Shown piece after piece: positions 33,858 through 40,458 of a stretch of DNA of 43,107 nt. The stretch is taken from the NCBI GenBank assembly GCA_049600855.1, contig JBMYQA010000013.1:1-43107 (forward strand), written 5' to 3'. The translations under genes and the position numbers were made by a program. Numbering within the stretch: the first letter of the stretch is position 1; each line of letters opens with the position of its first letter. Source of the DNA: JBMYQA01 sp049600855 (GTDB lineage: Bacteria; Bacteroidota; Bacteroidia; Cytophagales; Flammeovirgaceae). The notes under the pieces are model-generated. The model was not told the DNA's origin and did not search any database. It was given only the letters and a program-made list of their open reading frames with translations.

Positions 33858-34766
33858 TTACTTTAATTGATCAAGAATAGGGGCTAAATTTACTACATAA
33901 ATATCGCCTGGCGGCCGTGCTTCATCGGTTGGTGCTCCCACAATACCTGGTCGTTCTGAAGTAAAATAGAGTGTTTTGTTATCCTTACTCAAGCCTGGTG
34001 CAAATTCTGCATGAGCGGTATTTACGTTGGAACCTAAGTTTTGGAGTTCAGTCCAACTGCCATTTTGATTCCAAGCCACAAATAAGTCCGGGTTTCTTGG
34101 TCCTTGAGGATCCCAAGCAGTAACAATTAAAAAACGTTCGTCAGAAGAAATGCATGGATTGCTGGCATAAACAACTTCTCCCTGTAATTTTAGTACTATT
34201 TTTTCAGGCTCTTGATAACGATCATTTTGATAACGACTGACTACAATCCCCCGATCGCCATTTCGTTCGGTTACGAAATACGCATTTCCATTTTCGGCTA
34301 GCGTCACAAAGATTTCGGTAGAATCTGAATTTAACGGATAAGGTGCGTAAATTGGGTCAGACCAGTCGCCATCCACTTGATTCACATACCACGTATTAAA
34401 AATCCCAGTTTGGCCGGTTTGAGGTACAGGTCGGGTAGAACTGAAATATAGACGTTTTCCATCAGTACTTAAAAAAGGATCTACATCTCGGAATTCCCCT
34501 GTCGAGAAGGGCAATGCAAGGGTGGTAGACCAATTTCCATCAATAAGTTGAGCATGCATGATTTGCATGACAGCACGATCTGCTGAAGTGCGATTGAAGT
34601 AAATTTCATTTTGTGCAGCGTTTACTGTAGTAGCAAATTCTGGTAATGCTGACGAGACGTTAGTAGCACCAACAACAGTAGCCTGAGTAGGAGTTGCTAA
34701 CTCATTCTGCTTATTTTGGCATGCAAGTGTAATAACCAACAGGAGGAAGTAGTAAAGTTTGTTCAT
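33858..34766 (-). CDS. PD40 beta-propeller lipoprotein
   Basis: The signal peptide ends in a lipobox (LLLVITLACQ, Cys16), so the protein is likely anchored to a membrane of the envelope. The rest is built of WD40-like PD40 repeats (PF07676): DVDPFLSTDGKRLYFSSTRP, NPCISSDERFLIVT and HAEFAPGLSKDNKTLYFTSERPG, each with the S-x-DG/DN-(K/R)-x-LYF pattern. It resembles TolB-type propellers, which usually bind proteins or peptidoglycan-associated lipoproteins, but the binding partner is not known. No OmpA-like domain is attached, unlike many PD40 proteins of this phylum. Confidence 0.82.
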   Translation of the reverse strand: MNKLYYFLLLVITLACQNKQNELATPTQATVVGATNVSSALPEFATTVNAAQNEIYFNRTSADRAVMQIMHAQLIDGNWSTTLALPFSTGEFRDVDPFLSTDGKRLYFSSTRPVPQTGQTGIFNTWYVNQVDGDWSDPIYAPYPLNSDSTEIFVTLAENGNAYFVTERNGDRGIVVSRYQNDRYQEPEKIVLKLQGEVVYASNPCISSDERFLIVTAWDPQGPRNPDLFVAWNQNGSWTELQNLGSNVNTAHAEFAPGLSKDNKTLYFTSERPGIVGAPTDEARPPGDIYVVNLAPILDQLK

Positions 34767-34858
34767 GTGAAATCGTATTTAATTTGACAAGTTAAACCTA
34801 TGCATAATACTTGAATTGTTTAGCGAGAAATACGTTTTTAGATAAATCTTAACACGTC

Positions 34859-34866
34859 TACTTTTG
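34859..34866 (+). promoter_or_regulatory. Bacteroidota -7 element (TACTTTTG)
   Basis: An exact TAnnTTTG match on the plus strand, 152 bp before the 35018 start. It would imply a leader of about 145 nt; no TTG is seen at the -33 distance. Confidence 0.35.
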
Positions 34867-35017
34867 GTGATGATACGTTTGAGATTTTTGACTTTTGTAA
34901 AAAGCCTACTTGTTTTTTATGAATAGATGCTGAGTTTTATCTTTTATTTGTTAGATTTTAAAAATTAAGGATGCTGATCCTGCGGAGTTTACTACAAAAA
35001 TAGAAGGATGATAATTT

Positions 35018-36115
35018 ATGGATAATCCCCCAAAAATACTTGTAATTGGTAGCGCTGGTGTATTGGGTAAATTAATTTGTAAAAGAGTGATACAGGTATT
35101 TGGTAAGGATGCGCTAGTTATTGCTGACTACCTCCCCAAACGATTAATTAAATTGCGGCTAGCGCTTAATTTGCCCAAAACACAGCAAAAGCTGATTCAT
35201 ACGGCTAAAGCAGAAGACATTCGAACACATATTACAGAAATGCAGCTAGTGATTGTGGCATTTCAGCAGGAATATCCTTTAGTTCAAAAGATTTGCATTG
35301 AAGAAAAAGTCTCCTGTGTGGATGTATCCATTAAGTTAGATTTTATTGAAGAAGCGCTTCGTTTGCAGCAAGATGCACAAGAAGCAGGTGTCACGTGTTT
35401 GCTCACAGCAGGGTTATTTCCAGGGCTTTCAGGCTTGATGGTGAAAAAGAGTATTCTACATTTCGATACCCCCCATAGTGTGGATGTGGGACTTTGTCGG
35501 CCTGCCAATCGGATTTCAGGAAAAATGGGACTCGCAGATTTACTAGAACTGCTTTCACAGCCTGTCTTATTTCGCAGCAATGGTTCTAGTCGTGTGGTAC
35601 AAGGGTTTTCGATGAAGCGAACCATCCCTTACCTTGCGCCAATTGGAAAGAAAAAACATCGACTCATTAATGCCGCAGAAACGGAAATTTTAACCAATAA
35701 ATTAAATATTCCCAAACTCAATTTTTGGACTGGATTTGATCGCAAGGGGTTTGATAAATTCGTGTCTGTACTTCGTAATATTCGGATTCTCAATATTTTC
35801 CGAAATGGGAAATACCGAAAAAGTTTGGGGCAGTTTTTTTCGAAAGAGCGTGGGCAAGATCATCCTGCTGGGCTGACTGTGGTGAGTCGGGGTTATTCCA
35901 AAGGTCAAAAAATAGAAGCCTACCTTTCGTTGATTGCCGCATCTGATTACCTCGGTACGGCTGCTTGTGCCGTGAGTTTCGCAAAGACTTTACTCGAAAA
36001 TGATGCGTTGCCCAAAGGCATTTACTTTCCCTTCGAGTTATTTGAGCTTCAAGACGTGTTGAAAGATATTGATGATGTGGTGAAGGGCTATGAATTTAAT
36101 CAAATGATGATTTGA
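35018..36115 (+). CDS. Saccharopine dehydrogenase-like NAD(P)-binding protein
   Basis: The protein begins with a Rossmann motif (KILVIGSAGVLGKLICKRV, GSAGVLG at residues 11-17) and continues with the layout of the saccharopine dehydrogenase / carboxynorspermidine dehydrogenase group: VSCVDVSIKLDFIEEAL, TCLLTAGLFPGLSGLMVKK, then a middle domain and a C-terminal region near SLIAASDYLGTAACAVSF. The 365-aa length is typical of uncharacterised members. No lysine- or polyamine-pathway gene is adjacent, so the substrate is unknown. The ATG at 35018 is preceded by a purine-rich AGAAGGA. A strong hairpin follows the stop. Confidence 0.8.
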   Translation: MDNPPKILVIGSAGVLGKLICKRVIQVFGKDALVIADYLPKRLIKLRLALNLPKTQQKLIHTAKAEDIRTHITEMQLVIVAFQQEYPLVQKICIEEKVSCVDVSIKLDFIEEALRLQQDAQEAGVTCLLTAGLFPGLSGLMVKKSILHFDTPHSVDVGLCRPANRISGKMGLADLLELLSQPVLFRSNGSSRVVQGFSMKRTIPYLAPIGKKKHRLINAAETEILTNKLNIPKLNFWTGFDRKGFDKFVSVLRNIRILNIFRNGKYRKSLGQFFSKERGQDHPAGLTVVSRGYSKGQKIEAYLSLIAASDYLGTAACAVSFAKTLLENDALPKGIYFPFELFELQDVLKDIDDVVKGYEFNQMMI

Positions 36116-36116
36116 T

Positions 36117-36152
36117 CGCATAACGTTGAATGTATAAATCCAACGTTATGCG
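36117..36152. terminator. Hairpin between the convergent 35018 gene and ccmE
   Basis: CGCATAACGTTG and CAACGTTATGCG form a perfect 12-bp stem with a 12-nt loop, 2 bp after the first gene's stop and 11 bp before the ccmE stop. There is no T-tract on either side; the call rests on stem and position. Confidence 0.68.
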
Positions 36153-36162
36153 GTAAGTATAT

Positions 36163-36579
36163 TTATTTTACTTGCGTTTCCTCATATTTAGATGGACATT
36201 TCATTAAGATTTCACTTGCCTTAAAATGTCCTTCCTGACTGTAATTACCAATCACAACCACTTTTTCGGACTTAAAAAAATCTTGCATCGATGCTGGAGG
36301 ATTGTGGGTAATCACCGTGTGCTTTTGCTGATTCTCATCCATCAACATGAATTCCAAGTAATTCGGATCGAGCTGAGGATTATATCGAACATTAATCACA
36401 TTTCCACTTGGGTCTTTCATTAACTCGCCAATGACATGTACTTTCGCATCATTACCATTAGTAGCAAGCTTTTGAGCCTCATCAAAGTTAACATACGTAC
36501 TGGCGTTGCCTGCTGTGGATATAATTACCCCAATGCCAATGGCAATGGTTGCGATGGCTATGATATGAGATAGTTTCAT
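36163..36579 (-). CDS. ccmE: Cytochrome c maturation heme chaperone CcmE, CxxxY type
   Basis: CcmE binds heme covalently in the periplasm and hands it to the apocytochrome c synthetase. The 138-aa protein has a membrane anchor (about residues 5-22), and the OB-fold with KVHVIGELMKD, LEFMLMDEN and VVVIGNY. The heme attachment region reads KCPSKY, with Cys128 and Tyr132 in place of the His-x3-Tyr of E. coli; this CxxxY form is known from archaea and some other bacteria. The ATG at 36579 (MKLSHII) is preferred to the TTG extension to 36624. No other ccm gene is nearby. A terminator-like hairpin lies in its leader. Confidence 0.88.
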   Translation of the reverse strand: MKLSHIIAIATIAIGIGVIISTAGNASTYVNFDEAQKLATNGNDAKVHVIGELMKDPSGNVINVRYNPQLDPNYLEFMLMDENQQKHTVITHNPPASMQDFFKSEKVVVIGNYSQEGHFKASEILMKCPSKYEETQVK

Positions 36580-36600
36580 GAATATTGCTGTTTTTGGGTT

Positions 36601-36633
36601 AAAAAAAGAACAGGAGTTCACCAAACTGTTCTT
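36601..36633 (-). terminator. Terminator-like hairpin in the ccmE leader
   Basis: On the minus strand AAGAACAG and CTGTTCTT (8 bp, 12-nt loop) are followed directly by a T-run. It lies between the -7 element (36648-36655) and the ccmE ATG (36579). No gene ends here, so it may attenuate ccmE or mark a very short leader RNA. Confidence 0.65.
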
Positions 36634-36647
36634 CTATGAATTGAATG

Positions 36648-36655
36648 CAAAGTTA
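36648..36655 (-). promoter_or_regulatory. Bacteroidota -7 element (TAACTTTG) for ccmE
   Basis: An exact TAnnTTTG match on the minus strand, 69 bp before the ccmE ATG. It would place the transcription start just before the leader hairpin. Confidence 0.5.
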
Positions 36656-36695
36656 TAAAGCAATACTGTAAAACAGCCTCTAAACGCTGATTTAT

Positions 36696-37889
36696 ATGAA
36701 GGAAATGACAGCAAAAGAAATATTTGATAAACACTTAGCACCTACCTCGACTAGTCCAATGGGCTTAGAAATTGTTCGTGCTGATGGGGTTTACCTATAC
36801 GATTCCTCAGGAAAAGCCTACATGGATTTAATCTCGGGCATTTCAGTGAGCAATTTAGGGCATGGGCATCCTAAAATTACACAAGCCATTAAGGAACAAG
36901 TGGATAAATACTTGTTTATTATGGTTTATGGCGAATACCTACAAGGGCCACAACTGAAGTTAGCGAAGCGTTTAGCAGATTTACTTCCTGCCAAGTTAGA
37001 TTGTACCTATTTTGTCAATTCTGGTACGGAGGCCAATGAAGCCGCGATGAAATTGGCTAAAAGAGCAACAGGAAGAACAGAATTCATTTCCTGTAGAGGA
37101 GCCTATCACGGAAGTACACATGGCTCATTGAGTGTGTCGGGTAATGAGGTGAAAAAATATGCATTTCGTCCCTTACTTCCCGATGTGAAGTTTATGGATT
37201 TTAATGTGTTGGATGATTTGGAACTGATTACCAAACAAACGGCAGGTGTCCTGATTGAACCCGTGCAAGGCGATGCAGGGGTTAGAATTCCAAGTAAGAA
37301 ATATTTACAAGCTTTGCGCCAACGGTGTGATGAAACTGGAGCTTTACTCATTTTCGATGAAATACAGACGGGCTTTGGACGAACAGGTTCGCTATTTGCT
37401 TTCGAACAATTTGATGTAGTGCCTGATGTACTGACCATGGGTAAAGCCTTAGGCGGTGGAATGGCGATGGGAGCATTCACCGCTTCGCACGAACTTATGC
37501 AAAAATGGACGCACGATCCTATGCTTGGTCACATCACGACTTTTGGTGGACATCCCGTGTGTTGTGCTGCTGCTTTGGCCAGTTTAAATGTGTTGATTGA
37601 AGAGCATATTATTGATCAAGTGCAGGCAAAAGGTGAACTATTCCGCTCATTATTAAAACACGATGCCATTGTCGAAATTCGTTCGATTGGCTTAATGTTT
37701 GCCATCGAAATGGCCGATTTTGATCAAGTTTATCGGGTTGTGGAACGGTGTTTGGCAAAAGGAATAATCGGGTTTTGGTTTTTATCTACCAAAAATAGTT
37801 TTCGTATTGCGCCTCCATTAACCATTACAAAAGCAGAAATTCAGAAAGCTTGCCAATTGATAATTGAAGCAATGGATGAAGTCGCATAG
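36696..37889 (+). CDS. Class III aminotransferase (acetylornithine/ornithine type)
   Basis: This is a PLP-dependent subgroup-III aminotransferase of 397 aa, complete. Motifs are DLISGISVSNLGHGHPKI, YFVNSGTEANEAAMKLAKR, CRGAYHGSTHG, LIEPVQGDAGV, the PLP-Asp motif IFDEIQTGFGRTG (219-231) and the PLP lysine Lys250 in TMGKALGGG. The sequence is near acetylornithine and ornithine aminotransferases, but such enzymes act on many amines (ornithine, lysine, GABA, putrescine), and I cannot fix the substrate by eye. It is not in an arginine gene cluster. It is divergent from ccmE. Confidence 0.85.
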   Translation: MKEMTAKEIFDKHLAPTSTSPMGLEIVRADGVYLYDSSGKAYMDLISGISVSNLGHGHPKITQAIKEQVDKYLFIMVYGEYLQGPQLKLAKRLADLLPAKLDCTYFVNSGTEANEAAMKLAKRATGRTEFISCRGAYHGSTHGSLSVSGNEVKKYAFRPLLPDVKFMDFNVLDDLELITKQTAGVLIEPVQGDAGVRIPSKKYLQALRQRCDETGALLIFDEIQTGFGRTGSLFAFEQFDVVPDVLTMGKALGGGMAMGAFTASHELMQKWTHDPMLGHITTFGGHPVCCAAALASLNVLIEEHIIDQVQAKGELFRSLLKHDAIVEIRSIGLMFAIEMADFDQVYRVVERCLAKGIIGFWFLSTKNSFRIAPPLTITKAEIQKACQLIIEAMDEVA

Positions 37890-37987
37890 TGTAAAACTCA
37901 GCAAGTTTTCGTATATTTAGGTATAATGCCCCATACCACATGGTGAAGGCTGGTCTTGATTGATTATTTGTTTCGTAACTTCTTTCT

Positions 37988-38758
37988 ATGACCCACGCAG
38001 TTTTATCCCCTGAAGAAGCCATCTACTACTTCCAACAAGAGCATGTTGAAGGGCCAGGATTGGCTGAGGCCCTAGCACGCTATCCATATTGGCAAGTGGC
38101 TGTGCAAGAGCCTGATACCTTTTACCAACCACTCGTTCACATGGATGCTAAAGGTCGGTTATTTCTGAATATTTTTTCAAAAACCGAATACATTCAAGTG
38201 TTTTTAGAGAAGTGGGGAATGGCTTATAAGGCAAAGTATTTGGCTGAAAGTGTTGGCTATTTTATCTTCAAACACCTGCCCCAAAAACTGTCTTATATTA
38301 ATATTGATCCTGAAACGAAACATGGGATTCATTACCGAAAAGGGCAGTTGAAATTACTCCAAACCATGGGGGAAATGGTAGAAATTGATGAATCTTTGAG
38401 TAAGCTTTCCCAAATTACCAAAGAGAATCAAGAAGCTTATGCGGATGTGTTCCAATATTTAAAAGGCTACCGTTTTCATGTGGTGATGTTTCCAAACTTT
38501 CACATTGCTTCTGCACCAGAAGCTTATGGCGATAAATTAATTACGGCATTTACCTCAGAACATGCCGCATTAGAATTTATTGGCTGGCTAAAATTTAATT
38601 ATCCCAAAAGAAATTTACCTGTAGTAGATGAGGTAATGGGAGAAATATTGTTTAATAAAGTCACCAAAACGAGTTTACATGGTGTAGTGGTCAACTGCCA
38701 AGGGCCCATTCGTCCGATGACCATTTCTAGGAAACTTTGTGAATGGATGATCAAGTGA
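37988..38758 (+). CDS. Hypothetical protein, possibly two SseB-like repeats
   Basis: I do not recognise the family with certainty. The 256-aa soluble protein has two stretches of similar shape: LVHMDAKGRLFLNIFSKTEYIQVFLEKW (about residues 48-75) and YGDKLITAFTSEHAALEFIGWL (about 180-201). Each reads as strand, short turn, FTS/FSK, helix ending in Trp, as in the N-terminal region of the SseB family. It may be an internal duplication; that is inference. There is no signal peptide or catalytic motif. It is 98 bp downstream of the aminotransferase gene on the same strand. Confidence 0.6.
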   Translation: MTHAVLSPEEAIYYFQQEHVEGPGLAEALARYPYWQVAVQEPDTFYQPLVHMDAKGRLFLNIFSKTEYIQVFLEKWGMAYKAKYLAESVGYFIFKHLPQKLSYINIDPETKHGIHYRKGQLKLLQTMGEMVEIDESLSKLSQITKENQEAYADVFQYLKGYRFHVVMFPNFHIASAPEAYGDKLITAFTSEHAALEFIGWLKFNYPKRNLPVVDEVMGEILFNKVTKTSLHGVVVNCQGPIRPMTISRKLCEWMIK

Positions 38759-39115
38759 GGTAGGTGTTACGATCGGATTAACCAGTAATAAATACGTAAG
38801 CGTTAATCAAATTAATGGCTGCAAATGCTAAAACGCCAAGTCCGATAACTAATTTTTGTACTGATGCATTCATGATTGTAATGTTGATGATGTTTGCTTA
38901 CTCTATGTTCGGTTTTCAGCTTCCCCTCTGATTGTTTTGTTGATGCTAAAGTAGTGTGTTTAGGGAGAAAGTAATATTACAAAATATTACATGAGGTATG
39001 ACGGATCACATAAAATACCGCATTCATTTTGCTCACATGCTGATCTATAAATCTTAGAGGCCGTTTTGAAATGAGTCGTGAAGTTTTTTAGGTAGGGATA
39101 GCATAACAGGAAAAA
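38759..39115. other. Intergenic region with a small membrane-peptide gene
   Basis: It contains a 31-residue minus-strand ORF (38778-38873), an exact palindrome GTAATATTAC (38971-38980) followed by AAAATATTAC, and otherwise nothing I recognise. Confidence 0.6.
38778..38873 (-). CDS. 31-residue single-span membrane peptide (unlisted small ORF)
   Basis: An ATG-started frame of 31 codons encodes a peptide that begins MNASVQKLVIGLGV, runs through an Ala/Phe/Ile-rich core and ends INAYVFITG. Apart from one Lys near the start, it is a single hydrophobic span, with a positive N-terminal side. This composition is that of small membrane proteins such as KdpF-type or other single-span subunits. It is too short for the usual gene length cut-off. 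No matching complex lies nearby, so its function is unknown, and chance occurrence cannot be excluded. Confidence 0.5.
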   Translation of the reverse strand: MNASVQKLVIGLGVLAFAAINLINAYVFITG

Positions 39116-39721
39116 CTAGATCGAATCAATAATGTTGGCTACTTCTTCGCGAATCCATTTCTTTTTTTCTTGCATAAAAGCCGCTTCAGAGTTGGGTTGG
39201 AAGGGTGGATTTTCAAGTAAAGCAGTGACGCGTTTTACCAAATCCCTTTTAATTAATTTTTCATCGCCATACAATAAACCTTGATGTTTAGTGGTGAGCT
39301 CATCGTAACGTTTCATTTTCTCAAATAACGTTTTATAAAGTTCATTCGATGAATAAGATTGTTGATGATGTTGTGCTAGCTCGTTTTCATGATTGTCAGC
39401 AAAGGCTGTCAGTTCTTCAATGATGTTGTAACAAGCATCCAACATGCGTTGACCTTCCGTTACATATTGACCATCTTTTTTTAGCTTCACTGCATAAGGA
39501 AGTAAGGCTTTGAGCTGTTGGTCAAATTGAGCTTTATCTAACAAAATGAGAAATTGCTTTTTTTGGAAAGCCAGGGATTTGATGACTGTTGCTTTTTCTC
39601 CCTCAACCTGCTTGATCTTTTTTTCAAATTTGTGTTGGAAATGCTGTAAAACTTCTTGAACCGTTTGCCGATCAAATGAGGGTTGACTAAAAAAGCGTTG
39701 GATGGTTTGGAGTATGTTCAT
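39116..39721 (-). CDS. Helical hypothetical protein
   Basis: This 201-aa product is almost wholly predicted helix, rich in Lys, Glu and Gln (KFEKKIKQVEGEKATVIKSL, QQLKALLPYAVKLKK, YKTLFEKMKRYDELTTKHQG). It has no signal peptide, membrane segment or recognised domain. It starts 27 bp after the hydrolase gene on the same strand and thus probably belongs to the operon that begins with the sensor kinase. I assign no function. Confidence 0.65.
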   Translation of the reverse strand: MNILQTIQRFFSQPSFDRQTVQEVLQHFQHKFEKKIKQVEGEKATVIKSLAFQKKQFLILLDKAQFDQQLKALLPYAVKLKKDGQYVTEGQRMLDACYNIIEELTAFADNHENELAQHHQQSYSSNELYKTLFEKMKRYDELTTKHQGLLYGDEKLIKRDLVKRVTALLENPPFQPNSEAAFMQEKKKWIREEVANIIDSI

Positions 39722-39748
39722 TTAGTCAATTTACCCAAAAGCCGATAA

Positions 39749-40450
39749 TCAATCAACTATGCTTAACCAATCCATTAAGGCATGTGCTACTTCTTGGGGT
39801 TTTTCCAACGGAATCATGTGCCCACATTCTTCTAGGAACAGGAGTTTTCCATCGTCAAGGTATTGATACATTTCCAATAAATCGGTTTGAGGAACGAGTG
39901 TGTCATCACTACTTCCAATGAGAAATACAGGAAAATTGAATTCTTCGAGACGATGCATCAGCGAGATTCGTTTAGAAGTGGCTTCTAGTTGGGCAATCAA
40001 CACCGCTTTCCCAAGGCGTTTATCCATGGCTTTAATGGCTTCCATAACAGCAGGCTTGATGTGATTTGGGTGTACTAATTGCCGAATGCGTGCCATCGCG
40101 ATGCCATTATAAGTGGCCTCTTTTAAATACTGTAAGGTGTGTTCGCGCATGTGAAGTTCCGCTTTTTTAAGGCCTTTCGCCGAACTAGCAAGCAGGGTTA
40201 AGGATTGGATACGTGTTGGATGAGCCAATGCCAATCGTTGCGCTACATAACCACCCATAGAAAACGCGACAAGGTGAACGGGGTCAGGGGGAAGCGACTG
40301 GAGTACGTGCGCTTCCAATTCTTCAAAGCTGTTTCCCCGATCCAATGAGATAAAGTGTTTGCTCAAGTCAGCAGGTAATTGCTCCCAAACGGGTTGCCAA
40401 AGCTGCTCGTCGCACATGGTACCTGGCAGAAAATAAAGACTTCTTGACAT
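39749..40450 (-). CDS. Alpha/beta hydrolase
   Basis: A small 233-aa alpha/beta hydrolase, likely cytoplasmic. It has the oxyanion segment YFLPGTMCDEQLW, the nucleophile elbow VAFSMGGYVA (Ser64), the acid loop IGSSDDTLVP and the catalytic His in ECGHMIPLEKPQEV, all in the expected order. The short cap suggests similarity to BioH-, MenH- or esterase-like enzymes, but the substrate is unknown. It begins 8 bp after the stop of the sensor kinase gene (40459) and so is most likely co-transcribed with it. Confidence 0.87.
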   Translation of the reverse strand: MSRSLYFLPGTMCDEQLWQPVWEQLPADLSKHFISLDRGNSFEELEAHVLQSLPPDPVHLVAFSMGGYVAQRLALAHPTRIQSLTLLASSAKGLKKAELHMREHTLQYLKEATYNGIAMARIRQLVHPNHIKPAVMEAIKAMDKRLGKAVLIAQLEATSKRISLMHRLEEFNFPVFLIGSSDDTLVPQTDLLEMYQYLDDGKLLFLEECGHMIPLEKPQEVAHALMDWLSIVD

Positions 40451-40458
40451 GTAATGAA

